NCBI RefSeq assembly: GCF_036226465.1
Contig: NZ_CP108476.1
Span: 5,518,001-5,582,000 of the forward strand
DNA: 64,000 nucleotides
From: Kitasatospora sp. NBC_01250
GTDB taxonomy: Bacteria > Actinomycetota > Actinomycetes > Streptomycetales > Streptomycetaceae
Direction of reading: 5' to 3'
Positions within the stretch are counted from its first letter, which is position 1; each line of letters opens with the position of its first letter. The notes beneath the pieces are model-generated. The model had not been told where the DNA came from. It did no database searches and worked only from the letters and a program-made list of their open reading frames with translations. Shown here piece after piece: positions 23,805-32,428 of the stretch. The position numbers and the translations under genes are program-made.

Positions 23805-24825
23805 CCAGGAGAAGTACAACCAATCGGACCCGATGGCGGGGGCCGGCGACGAAGACGAGGAGATGCAGAGCGCGGTCGAGAGCCGGACCCTCGATCTCGG
23901 CACCATGGAGGCCGAGACCCTGATCAAGGCCGAGCGGCTGACCGACCACCCGGAGACCGCGGCGGCGGAGGAGCGGGTGGAGCCGCGCAGCCTGTGGCAG
24001 GACGCCTGGCGGGACCTGCGGCGCAACCCGATCTTCATCATCTCCGGCCTGCTGATCCTCTTCCTGGTCATCGTGGCGATCTGGCCCAGCCTGCTCACCT
24101 CGACCAACCCGCTCAGCTGCGACCTGACCAAGTCGCAGCAGGGCCCCACCTCCGGCCACCCGTTCGGCTACGACACCCAGGGCTGCGACGTCTACGCCCG
24201 CACCGTCTACGGCGCACGCGCCTCGATCACCGTCGGCGTCTGCGCCACCGCCGGCTCGGCGATCGTCGGGACCCTGCTGGGCGGGCTGGCCGGCTTCTTC
24301 GGCGGCTGGTCGGACTCGGTGATCTCCCGGGTCGCCGACATCTTCTTCGGTATCCCGATCCTGCTGGGCGGTCTGGTCTTCCTCTCGGTGATCTCCACCC
24401 GGTCGGTCTGGATCGTGGTGGCGTTCATCGTGGTCCTCGGCTGGCCGCAGCTGGCCCGGATCGCCCGCGGCGCGGTGATCACGGCCAAGCAGCAGGACTA
24501 CGTCACGGCGGCCCGCGCGCTGGGCGCCGGCAGCGGGCGGCTGATGATCCGGCACATCCTGCCGAACGCGGTGGCCCCGATCATCGTGGTGGCCACCATC
24601 GCGCTGGGCACCTACATCGCACTGGAGGCCACGCTGAGCTACCTCGGCGTCGGCCTCAAGCCGCCCACGGTCTCCTGGGGCATCGACATCTCGGCCGCGT
24701 CGGACACCTTCAGCATCGCGCCGCACATGCTGCTCTTCCCGGCCGGCGCGCTGAGCATCACGGTGCTCGCGTTCATCATGCTCGGCGACGCGGTCCGCGA
24801 CGCCCTCGACCCCAAGCTGCGCTGA
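23797..24825 (+). CDS. Peptide ABC importer permease (DppC type)
   Basis: 342 residues. A ~60-residue acidic cytosolic extension precedes WRDLRRNPIFIISGLLILFL. The DppC-type coupling region ITAKQQDYVTAARALGAGSG and the end GDAVRDALDPKLR are typical. Six membrane helices are expected. The start overlaps the DppB-type gene by 8 nt and the next ATPase gene follows after 16 nt. The long N-terminal extension is longer than in enteric DppC. Confidence 0.93.
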   Translation: MPDQEKYNQSDPMAGAGDEDEEMQSAVESRTLDLGTMEAETLIKAERLTDHPETAAAEERVEPRSLWQDAWRDLRRNPIFIISGLLILFLVIVAIWPSLLTSTNPLSCDLTKSQQGPTSGHPFGYDTQGCDVYARTVYGARASITVGVCATAGSAIVGTLLGGLAGFFGGWSDSVISRVADIFFGIPILLGGLVFLSVISTRSVWIVVAFIVVLGWPQLARIARGAVITAKQQDYVTAARALGAGSGRLMIRHILPNAVAPIIVVATIALGTYIALEATLSYLGVGLKPPTVSWGIDISAASDTFSIAPHMLLFPAGALSITVLAFIMLGDAVRDALDPKLR

Positions 24826-24841
24826 GGAAGGGTCACCACCG

Positions 24842-25894
24842 ATGAGTAGCAGCATCAGCGCCCAGCCGCGCGAGAGCACCGCGGACACCGAGGAGTCCCC
24901 GCTGCTGGAGGTCCGCGACCTGCACGTGGAGTTCCGTACCCGGGACGGGGTGGCGACGGCCGTCAACGGGGTGAACTACTCGGTGCGGGCCGGCGAGACG
25001 CTGGCCGTCCTGGGCGAGTCGGGCTCCGGCAAGTCGGTCACCGCGCAGGCCGTGATGGGCATCCTGGACAGCCCGCCGGGCTTCGTGACCGGCGGTCAGA
25101 TCGTCTTCAAGGGCCGCGACCTGCTCACCCTGGGCACCGAGGAGCGGCGCAAGATCCGCGGCTCGCAGATGGCGATGATCTTCCAGGACGCGCTCTCCTC
25201 GCTCAACCCCGTGCACACGGTGGGCGCGCAGCTGGGCGAGATGTACCGGGTGCACCAAGGGGCGTCGCGCAAGGAGGCCAAGGCCAAGGCCATCGAGCTG
25301 ATGGACCGGGTGCGCATCCCGGCCGCCGCGGAGCGGGTCGGCAACTACCCGCACCAGTTCTCCGGAGGCATGCGCCAGCGCATCATGATCGCGATGGCGC
25401 TGGCCCTGGAGCCCGACCTGATCATCGCCGACGAACCGACCACCGCGCTGGACGTCACCGTCCAGGCCCAGGTGATGGACCTGCTGGCGGAGCTGCAGGC
25501 CGAGTACCACATGGGCCTGATCCTGATCACCCACGACCTCGGAGTGGTCGCGGACGTGGCTGACAAGATCGCGGTGATGTACGCCGGGCGGATCGTCGAG
25601 ACCGCGCCGGTGCACGAGCTCTACGCCAAGCCGGCCCACCCCTACACCCGGGGCCTGCTGGACTCCATCCCGCGGCTCGACCAGAAGGGCCAAGAGCTCT
25701 ACGCGATCAAGGGGCTGCCGCCCAACCTGCTGCGGATCCCGCCCGGCTGCGCCTTCAACCCGCGCTGCCCCAGGGCCAAGGAGATCTGCCGGACCACCGT
25801 GCCGCCGCTCTTCGAGGTGACGGACGCGAACGGCGCGCCGCTGCCGGGGCGGGCCAGCGCCTGCCACTTCTGGAAGGAGACCCTCGATGACTGA
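24842..25894 (+). CDS. Peptide ABC importer ATPase (DppD type)
   Basis: 350 residues. Walker A is GESGSGKS (about residues 59-66), the signature is FSGGMRQR, Walker B is LIIADEPTTALD and the switch histidine is in LITHDLG. The C-terminal oligopeptide-importer extension with its conserved cysteines is present (PPGCAFNPRCPRAKEICRTT). Cytosolic; powers import as a heterodimer with the next gene's product, which it overlaps by 8 nt. Confidence 0.94.
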   Translation: MSSSISAQPRESTADTEESPLLEVRDLHVEFRTRDGVATAVNGVNYSVRAGETLAVLGESGSGKSVTAQAVMGILDSPPGFVTGGQIVFKGRDLLTLGTEERRKIRGSQMAMIFQDALSSLNPVHTVGAQLGEMYRVHQGASRKEAKAKAIELMDRVRIPAAAERVGNYPHQFSGGMRQRIMIAMALALEPDLIIADEPTTALDVTVQAQVMDLLAELQAEYHMGLILITHDLGVVADVADKIAVMYAGRIVETAPVHELYAKPAHPYTRGLLDSIPRLDQKGQELYAIKGLPPNLLRIPPGCAFNPRCPRAKEICRTTVPPLFEVTDANGAPLPGRASACHFWKETLDD

Positions 25895-27062
25895 CGGCGC
25901 CACCGCGCTCAACGCGCCCGTGCCGCAGGACGCGGCCTTCGGCCGGCCGGTCTCCGAGGGCGAACCGATCCTGGCGATCCGCGACCTGGTCAAGCACTTC
26001 CCGCTGACCCAGGGCGTCGTGGTGAAGAAGCAGATCGGGGCGGTCAAGGCGGTGGACGGGGTCTCCTTCGACCTGCGCAAGGGGGAGACGCTGGGCATCG
26101 TCGGCGAGTCCGGCTGCGGCAAGTCGACGCTGGCGAAGGTCCTGATGAACCTGGAGCCGGCCACCTCGGGCTCGGTGCGCTACAAGGGCGAGGAGATCTC
26201 CCGGCTCTCCGGCAACGCGCTCAAGGTGGTGCGGCGCAACATCCAGATGGTCTTCCAGGACCCGTACACCTCGCTCAACCCCCGGATGACGGTCGGCGAC
26301 ATCATCGGCGAGCCGTACGAGATCCACCCCGAGGTGGCGCCCAAGGGCGAGCGGCGCAAGGCCGTCCAGGACCTGCTGGACGTGGTCGGGCTCAACCCGG
26401 AGTACATCAACCGCTATCCGCACCAGTTCTCCGGCGGCCAGCGGCAGCGGATCGGCATCGCCCGCGGGCTGGCGCTCAAGCCCGAGGTGATCATCTGCGA
26501 CGAGCCGGTCTCCGCGCTGGACGTCTCGGTCCAGGCCCAGGTCATCAACCTGCTGGAGAAGCTGCAGGACGAGTTCGAGCTGTCGTACATCTTCATCGCG
26601 CACGACCTGTCGATCGTGCGGCACATCTCGGACCGGGTGGGCGTGATGTACCTGGGCAAGATGGTGGAGATCGGCTCCGACCTGGAGATCTACGACCACG
26701 CCACGCACCCGTACACCCAGGCGCTGCTCTCCGCGGTGCCGGTGCCCGACCCCAGCGCGCGGGAGGGGCGCGACCGCATCGTGCTGACCGGCGACGTGCC
26801 CTCGCCCGCCGACCCGCCCTCGGGCTGCCGCTTCCGCACCCGCTGCTGGAAGGCCCAGGAGCGGTGCGCGAGCGAGGAGCCGCTGCTGGCCCGGCCGTCC
26901 TGGCTGACGGGGCCGGCGGCGCACGAGTCGGCGTGTCACTTCGCGGCGGAGCGCGAGATCAGGCAGAGCGCGGCGGAGCGCGAGATCGGGCAGAGCGCGG
27001 CGGAGCGCGAGAACGGGCAGAACGGGCACGGCGCGCCGGAGGGCGAGAACCCCGCGCAGTGA
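25887..27062 (+). CDS. Peptide ABC importer ATPase (DppF type)
   Basis: 391 residues. Walker A is GESGCGKS, the signature is FSGGQRQR, Walker B is VIICDEPVSALD, and the Cys-rich end (SGCRFRTRCWKAQERC) is typical. Unusually the C-terminus continues for about 40 residues with three near-identical nine-residue repeats starting AERE, rich in Glu, Arg and Gln, coded by 27-bp tandem repeats. This tail is not part of the ABC fold. Last gene of the operon, ending at a strong shared terminator. Confidence 0.93.
   Translation: MTDGATALNAPVPQDAAFGRPVSEGEPILAIRDLVKHFPLTQGVVVKKQIGAVKAVDGVSFDLRKGETLGIVGESGCGKSTLAKVLMNLEPATSGSVRYKGEEISRLSGNALKVVRRNIQMVFQDPYTSLNPRMTVGDIIGEPYEIHPEVAPKGERRKAVQDLLDVVGLNPEYINRYPHQFSGGQRQRIGIARGLALKPEVIICDEPVSALDVSVQAQVINLLEKLQDEFELSYIFIAHDLSIVRHISDRVGVMYLGKMVEIGSDLEIYDHATHPYTQALLSAVPVPDPSAREGRDRIVLTGDVPSPADPPSGCRFRTRCWKAQERCASEEPLLARPSWLTGPAAHESACHFAAEREIRQSAAEREIGQSAAERENGQNGHGAPEGENPAQ
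26943..27020 (+). repeat. Three tandem 27-bp repeats at the 3' end of the ATPase gene
   Basis: Units start at 26943, 26970 and 26997 with GCGGCGGAGCGCGAGA; the third is a little shorter and more diverged. Each encodes an AERExxQ-type nonapeptide. The period keeps the reading frame. Confidence 0.85.
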
Positions 27063-27068
27063 CCACGC

Positions 27069-27104
27069 GAAAGGGCCCCCTCCATGCGCGGAGGGGGCCC
27101 TTTC
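27069..27104. terminator. Shared bidirectional terminator between two importer operons
   Basis: Perfect 15-bp stem GAAAGGGCCCCCTCC (27069-27083) / GGAGGGGGCCCTTTC (27090-27104) with a 6-nt loop, flanked by A/T-containing ends on both strands. It ends the plus-strand and the minus-strand operon. Confidence 0.93.
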
Positions 27105-27121
27105 GTCGGAGTGCGGCCCGG

Positions 27122-28243
27122 TCAGTCCTTGGCCGGCTCGGCCTTGGCGGCCGGCGTGGCAGCCGCCTTGGTGTCGCTCTTGGAGATGCGCACGGCATCG
27201 GTGGTGCTGCCGTCCTCGGGGAAGTGGCAGGCCGTCAGGTGGCCCTCGGCGCTGCCGCTGAGCTGCACCAGCGGCGGCTCCTCGGTCGCGCACTTCTCCT
27301 GCGCCTTCCAGCAGCGGGTGCGGAAGCGGCAGCCCGACGGCGGGTTGAGCGGCGAGGGGACGTCACCGGTGAGGCGGATCCGGTCGGCGGCCTCGTTGTC
27401 CGGGTCGGCGTCCGGCGCGGCCGACAGCAGCGCGTGGGTGTACGGGTGACGCGGCTTGTTGTAGAGCGAGTCGCGGTCGGCGATCTCGACCACCTTGCCC
27501 AGGTACATCACCGTGACGCGCTGCGAGAAGTGCCGCACGATCGACAGGTCGTGCGCGATGAAGACGAAGGCGATGCCCAGGTCGCGCTGCAGACCCTGGA
27601 GCAGGTTGACCACCTGGGCCTGGATCGACACGTCCAGCGCGGAGACCGGCTCGTCCGCGATGATCAGCTTCGGGTTGAGCGAGAGAGCGCGCGCGACACC
27701 GATGCGCTGGCGCTGGCCGCCGGAGAACTCGTGCGGGAAGCGGTTGTAGTGCTCCGGGTTGAGACCGACGATCTCCAGGAGCTCCTTGGCCCGGGCGGCG
27801 CGGCCACCGGGCGGGTTGATCCCGTTGATCTCCATCGGGCTGGTGATGATCGTGCCGACGGTGTGCCGCGGGTTCAGCGAGGAGTACGGGTCCTGGAAGA
27901 TCATCTGGATCTCGGACCGGATCGGCGCCAGCTCCTTGCGGGAGGCGTGCGCGATCTCCTGGCCGTTGTACTTGATCGAGCCGCTGGTGGGCTCGTACAG
28001 GCGGGTGACCAGGCGGCCGGTGGTCGACTTGCCACAGCCGGACTCGCCGACCAGGCCCAGGCTCTCGCCCGCGGCCACGGTGAAGCTGACGTTGTCGACC
28101 GCCTGCACCGCGCCGACCTGGCGCTTGAACGGGAAGCCGCCCATCACCGGGAAGTGCTTGGTGAGGCCCTCGACCTCCAGCAGCGGGGTGCCGGAGGCGG
28201 CGGCCTTGCCGGCCGACTTGCTCAGAGTCTGCTCTGCGCTCAT
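27122..28243 (-). CDS. Peptide ABC importer ATPase (DppF/BldKE type)
   Basis: 373 residues. Walker A is GESGCGKS, the signature is FSGGQRQR, Walker B is LIIADEPVSALD, and the Cys-rich C-terminus is SGCRFRTRCWKAQEKC. It is the last gene of a minus-strand operon whose order is permease, binding protein, permease, ATPase, ATPase, the order described for the bldK importer of Streptomyces coelicolor. It is 28 nt downstream of the partner ATPase gene and close in sequence to the DppF-type gene at 25887, with a short Lys/Ala-rich tail instead of the repeat tail. Confidence 0.92.
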   Translation of the reverse strand: MSAEQTLSKSAGKAAASGTPLLEVEGLTKHFPVMGGFPFKRQVGAVQAVDNVSFTVAAGESLGLVGESGCGKSTTGRLVTRLYEPTSGSIKYNGQEIAHASRKELAPIRSEIQMIFQDPYSSLNPRHTVGTIITSPMEINGINPPGGRAARAKELLEIVGLNPEHYNRFPHEFSGGQRQRIGVARALSLNPKLIIADEPVSALDVSIQAQVVNLLQGLQRDLGIAFVFIAHDLSIVRHFSQRVTVMYLGKVVEIADRDSLYNKPRHPYTHALLSAAPDADPDNEAADRIRLTGDVPSPLNPPSGCRFRTRCWKAQEKCATEEPPLVQLSGSAEGHLTACHFPEDGSTTDAVRISKSDTKAAATPAAKAEPAKD

Positions 28244-28271
28244 GGGGTTTCCTTGGCTCCTTTACCGAGGC

Positions 28272-29342
28272 TCAGCTGCTCAGCCGGGGCAGGATCTGCT
28301 CGGTGAGGATGGACTGCTTCTGCGCGGCGGTGAGGTGGCAGGCGGACAGGTGTCCGTTGGCCAGCTCGAGTGCCGGGCGCTCGGTCTCGCACTTGTCGCC
28401 GACCACCAGCTCACGGTACGCGCAGCGCGGGTGGAAGGCGCAGCCGGCCGGGGGGTTCAGCAGCGACGGCGGGGAGCCCGGGATCGGCTCCAACGGCACG
28501 TCCACCGAGGCGTTGATCCGCGGGATCGAGCTCAGCAGGCCCCAGCCGTAGGGGTGCTGGGAGCTCTTGAGCACCTCGCGCATGGTGCCGCGCTCGACGG
28601 CCCGGCCCGCGTACATCACCAGCACGTCGTCGGCGATCTCGCGGATCACGCCGAGGTCGTGGGTGATGAAGATGATCGAGGTGCCGAACTCCTGCTGGAG
28701 GTCCTTGAGCAGGTCGACGATCTGGGCCTGGACGGTCACGTCGAGCGCGGTGGTCGGCTCGTCGGCGATCAGCAGCTCGGGGTCGCAGACCAGGGCCATG
28801 GCGATCATGGCGCGCTGGCGCATACCGCCGGAGAACTGGTGCGGGAAGTCGTCCACCCGGGTCTGCGGCTGCGGGATGCCGACGCGGCGCAGCATCTCGA
28901 TCGCGCGCTCGCGGGCCTCCTTCTTGTTCGCGCCGGTGTGCTTCATGAACGGCTCGGCGATCTGCCGACCGATCGTGTAGTACGGCGAGAGCGCGGCCAG
29001 CGCGTCCTGGAAGATCATCGCCATCTTCTGGCCGCGGAGCTTCTCGAGGTCCTTCTGCGAGGCCTTGAGCAGGTCCTGGCCGTCGAGGACGACGGAGCCC
29101 TCGATGGTGGTGTTCTTCGGGTTGTGCAGGCCCATCACGGCCAGGTTGGACACCGACTTGCCGGAGCCCGACTCACCGACGATCCCGAGGGTCTTGCCCT
29201 TCTCGAGGTCGAACGTGAGGTTGTTGACGGCCTTGACGATGCCGTCCTCGGTGCGGAAGCGGACCTGCAGGTCGCGCACCGAGAGGAAGCTGCTGCCGGC
29301 CCGGGGCGCGGGAACGGCCTCGGACGTGGTGAGGGTGCTCAC
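28272..29342 (-). CDS. Peptide ABC importer ATPase (DppD/BldKD type)
   Basis: 356 residues. Walker A is GESGSGKS, the signature is FSGGMRQR, Walker B is LLIADEPTTALD, plus the oligopeptide extension with Cys residues (PPAGCAFHPRCAYREL, then KCETERP). The GTG start has GAGGAG upstream. Works as the partner of the ATPase encoded next. The putative developmental (bldK-like) role of this operon rests on gene order only. Confidence 0.92.
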   Translation of the reverse strand: MSTLTTSEAVPAPRAGSSFLSVRDLQVRFRTEDGIVKAVNNLTFDLEKGKTLGIVGESGSGKSVSNLAVMGLHNPKNTTIEGSVVLDGQDLLKASQKDLEKLRGQKMAMIFQDALAALSPYYTIGRQIAEPFMKHTGANKKEARERAIEMLRRVGIPQPQTRVDDFPHQFSGGMRQRAMIAMALVCDPELLIADEPTTALDVTVQAQIVDLLKDLQQEFGTSIIFITHDLGVIREIADDVLVMYAGRAVERGTMREVLKSSQHPYGWGLLSSIPRINASVDVPLEPIPGSPPSLLNPPAGCAFHPRCAYRELVVGDKCETERPALELANGHLSACHLTAAQKQSILTEQILPRLSS

Positions 29343-29397
29343 GGTCGGATCTCCTCTGGGGCGGGGTGGTGCGGAACTGATACGGATGCGGAGGGGG

Positions 29398-30378
29398 TCA
29401 TCCCAGCCGGACCCGGGGGTCGAGGAGACCGTAGGCGGCGTCGACGATGATGTTGAAGACGAGGATGGCGACCGAGCTGAAGATCAGCACGCCGAGCTCC
29501 AGGTTGATGTCCTGCGAGGTCACGGACTTGACCGCGAGGAAGCCGAGGCCCTGGATGTTGAAGGTGAACTCGGTGATGATCGCGCCGGAGAAGACGGTGC
29601 CGAGGTCGATGCCGAAGATCGTGATGATCGGGGCCATCGCGCCGCGCAGCGCGTAGCGCCACCAGACGTAGGAGCTCGACATGCCCTTGGCGCGGGCGGC
29701 CCGGATGTGGTCCTCCGACAGCTGCTCGAGCATCAGCGAGCGGACCTGGCGGGTGTAGTTGGACCAGAAGATCACCGACATCACCAGGCAGGGGAGGAGC
29801 ATGCCCATGAAGCAGCCCCAGGGGTCCTGGGTGATCGGGATGTACTCGGGACGGTTCAGCCAGCCCAGGTTGTAGACGAAGAGCGCCATCGCCAGCGGGC
29901 CGATGAAGTAGATCTGGGTCGACTGGCCGATCAGCGAGATCGAGCTCGCGATCCGGTCGATGATCGTGCCCTGCTTCCAGGCGGAGAGCATGCCCAGGCC
30001 GACGCCGATGATCAGGAAGCAGGCCGCGCCGCCGATCGCCAGCACGAAGGTGGCCGGGTAGTTGGAGACGATCCGGCTCCACACGAAGGTGGAGGTGTTG
30101 TACGAGTAGCCGAAGCACGGGGCGGCGCAGTGGCCGATGTTGCCCATGTCCTGGCCGACGAACAGACCGCTGATGTAGTCCCAGAACTGGGTGGTGATCG
30201 GCCGGTTCAGGTGCATGTTCTGCCGGATCTGCTCCAGCAGCTGCGGGCTGCAGCCCTTGGGGCAGTTCAGCTGCGCAGCGTCCACCGGCATCGCGTGGAA
30301 GGCGAAGAAGGTGAGGCAGATGAGTAGGAACATGATGACGATCGCGCCGAGCGCCCGGCGGATGAGAAATCGGAGCAT
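29398..30378 (-). CDS. Peptide ABC importer permease (DppB/BldKC type)
   Basis: 326 residues with six likely membrane helices, starting MLRFLIRRALGAIVIMFLLI. The coupling region is LSEDHIRAARAKGMSSSYVW and the end is YGLLDPRVRLG. The external loop after the first helix carries several cysteines (NCPKGC, HCAAPCFGYSYN), which is unusual for DppB permeases and could form disulfides outside the cell. Third gene of the minus-strand operon, behind a double hairpin that follows the binding-protein gene. Confidence 0.92.
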   Translation of the reverse strand: MLRFLIRRALGAIVIMFLLICLTFFAFHAMPVDAAQLNCPKGCSPQLLEQIRQNMHLNRPITTQFWDYISGLFVGQDMGNIGHCAAPCFGYSYNTSTFVWSRIVSNYPATFVLAIGGAACFLIIGVGLGMLSAWKQGTIIDRIASSISLIGQSTQIYFIGPLAMALFVYNLGWLNRPEYIPITQDPWGCFMGMLLPCLVMSVIFWSNYTRQVRSLMLEQLSEDHIRAARAKGMSSSYVWWRYALRGAMAPIITIFGIDLGTVFSGAIITEFTFNIQGLGFLAVKSVTSQDINLELGVLIFSSVAILVFNIIVDAAYGLLDPRVRLG

Positions 30379-30462
30379 TGGGTGAGCTCTTCCGAGTGAG
30401 GGCGCCTACGGCGGCCACGTCGTGGAGAGTGCGACCGCCCGGGGCACAGACGGTCAGCACGT

Positions 30463-30527
30463 CCCCCGGGCGGGGCCACCCGATGAGGGTGGCCCCGCCC
30501 GGGGGAGTCGGCCCGGAGGCCGACTCC
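30463..30527 (-). terminator. Double hairpin between binding-protein and permease genes
   Basis: Two perfect stems: 19 bp (30463-30481 with 30487-30505, GATGA loop) and 10 bp (GGAGTCGGCC 30504-30513 with GGCCGACTCC 30518-30527). They share two bases at 30504-30505, so they cannot both be complete at once. On the minus strand they follow the binding-protein stop by 12 nt, fitting a transcript stabiliser or partial terminator. Confidence 0.75.
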
Positions 30528-30538
30528 GGGTCCGGTGC

Positions 30539-32302
30539 TTACTTGATGAAGATGCTGGAGGGGTCGATGCAGCCGAGGCCGGGGTTGTAGGCCACGCCGC
30601 CAAGACCGGCGCCGTAGACCTGGAAGAACTTGTCGTACGCGTACGGGATCTGCGGGACGTCGGTGCTCAGGATCTTGTCAGCGAGGCTCATCCAGTCGGA
30701 CGCGGCCTGGGCCGGGTCGGCCTCAGCGCTGATCTTGTCCATCTCGGCGTTCATCGCCGGGTTGTTGTAGTGCGAGTAGTTCGGCGCACCGGTGGCGATG
30801 GTGCGGCCGTCCAGGGTCGGCGGGATGACCGTCGAGCCGTTCGGCCAGTCGGCGCCCCAGCCGGTGCGGTACATGTCGAAGCCGTTGTCGGTCTTGCCGA
30901 TCTCGGTGTAGTACGTGGTCGGGTCGATCGCCTTGGTCTCGACGTTGAAGCCGGCCCGGTTCAGCGCGTCCTGGATGGTCGCGGAGATGGTCTGCCACCT
31001 GGTGGTGTTGGCGTACGCCAGCACGATGTGGTAGCCGACCTTGTTGTCGTCCTGGAGCAGCTTCTTGGCCGCGTCCGGGTCACCGGCCGGGTTGGCCTTG
31101 ATGCCCAGCGGGTCGGTGTCCTTCCAACCGGACACGGTCGGGCTGACCAGGTTGCCGGCCAGGTCACCGGCCGTCTGACCACCGAACTGACGCAGCACCG
31201 CGGAGTACGGGAACGCCTTGGCCATCGCCTGGCGGACCTTGGGGTCGGTCACCCGGGTGGTGTTGATCGAGAAGACGTCGACGTACGGCTGGTACAGGCT
31301 GATGGTGCGGGCCTTGTACTGCGGGTCGTTCTGGATCGTCTGGGTCAGGCTCGGGTCCGCGTTCTGGACCAGGGTCAGCGCGTCCTTGTCCGTCCCGGCG
31401 CCACCCATCAGGCGCTGGGTCAGCTGCGGGTTGCTGACGTTGAGCTCGAACACCCAGCTGTCCACGTACTGGTGGCGCAGCGGGTCGGTCTTCGGGTCCC
31501 AGTTGGGGTTGCGGACCAGGGTCAGCGACTTCTCCGGCTGGTAGTCCTTGATCTTGTAAGGACCGATCGAGACCGGGTGGTTGTTGTAGTCCTGCTTGGT
31601 GTCCGCGGACTTCTCGATCGCGGTCACGTCGGGCATCGCGGCCGCGAAGTTCGCGTCCGAGTGGACGGCCTGGAAGTGGAAGACGATGGTCTTCGGGTCC
31701 GGGGTGCCGATCACGCTGTCCGGCAGCTCACCGTGGTCCGGGCCCTGGTAGACCTTGCGGTAGTCCTGGCCGGAGAGCCAGACCGGGAAGTAGGTCGGAC
31801 CGTTGGTCTGGTAGTCCGCGTAGAGGCGCTCGATGGCGTACTTGACGTCCTTCGAGGTGATCGGCGTGCCGTCCTCGAACTTCAGGCCGTCCTTCAGCGT
31901 CCAGGTCCAGGTCTTGCCGCCGTCGGAGGCGGTGCCGGTGTCGGTCGCCATGTCGCCGACCAGCGTGGTCTTGCCGGTCGTCGGGTCGGTCTTGTAGTTC
32001 GTCAGCTGACGGCTGTAGAGCATGCCGACGGCCTGGTACTCGTTGACGTACTGCTGGCTCGGGTCCAGGTAGTCGAAGCCGGCGGCCTCGATGCCGTGGG
32101 CGGTGCCACCCTGCTTCGCCCCGGGAACGTCGGCGGCCGGGCCGGTCGAGTCGGCCTTGGTGCCCACGGCGATCGTGGAGACCGAGGCGGCCGGACCCTT
32201 GGCGTTGTCGGACTTGGTGCCGCCGCCCCCACCACATGCCGTCAGCGTGAGGGCGCTGACCGCCACGAGCGCCGGCATGAGTGCTGCCTTGCGAAGTCTC
32301 AT
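30539..32302 (-). CDS. Peptide ABC importer binding lipoprotein (BldKB type)
   Basis: 587 residues. Signal peptide MRLRKAALMPALVAVSALTL with lipobox LTAC, followed by a Gly-rich linker. The family-5 body includes GGTAHGIEAAGFDYLDPSQ, LKDGLKFEDGTPITSKDVKY and IPYAYDKFFQVYG. Size is near that of BldKB. Second gene of the minus-strand operon, behind a DppC-type permease gene (126-nt gap with an imperfect hairpin around 32347-32380). AGGAACC precedes the ATG. Distinct in sequence from the binding proteins at 17421 and 21176, so the three probably have different ligands. Confidence 0.91.
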   Translation of the reverse strand: MRLRKAALMPALVAVSALTLTACGGGGGTKSDNAKGPAASVSTIAVGTKADSTGPAADVPGAKQGGTAHGIEAAGFDYLDPSQQYVNEYQAVGMLYSRQLTNYKTDPTTGKTTLVGDMATDTGTASDGGKTWTWTLKDGLKFEDGTPITSKDVKYAIERLYADYQTNGPTYFPVWLSGQDYRKVYQGPDHGELPDSVIGTPDPKTIVFHFQAVHSDANFAAAMPDVTAIEKSADTKQDYNNHPVSIGPYKIKDYQPEKSLTLVRNPNWDPKTDPLRHQYVDSWVFELNVSNPQLTQRLMGGAGTDKDALTLVQNADPSLTQTIQNDPQYKARTISLYQPYVDVFSINTTRVTDPKVRQAMAKAFPYSAVLRQFGGQTAGDLAGNLVSPTVSGWKDTDPLGIKANPAGDPDAAKKLLQDDNKVGYHIVLAYANTTRWQTISATIQDALNRAGFNVETKAIDPTTYYTEIGKTDNGFDMYRTGWGADWPNGSTVIPPTLDGRTIATGAPNYSHYNNPAMNAEMDKISAEADPAQAASDWMSLADKILSTDVPQIPYAYDKFFQVYGAGLGGVAYNPGLGCIDPSSIFIK

Positions 32303-32428
32303 TGGTTCCTACCTGTCACTGGTCATGAACTGTCTAACCAGCGCGGACCGGCGGGGCTGCGTTGCCCCGGGGTGGCCGGTGCTGGGGGGAGCGAGGTGAA
32401 ACAGGGTGTTACAAGGGGGGTGGAGCGG

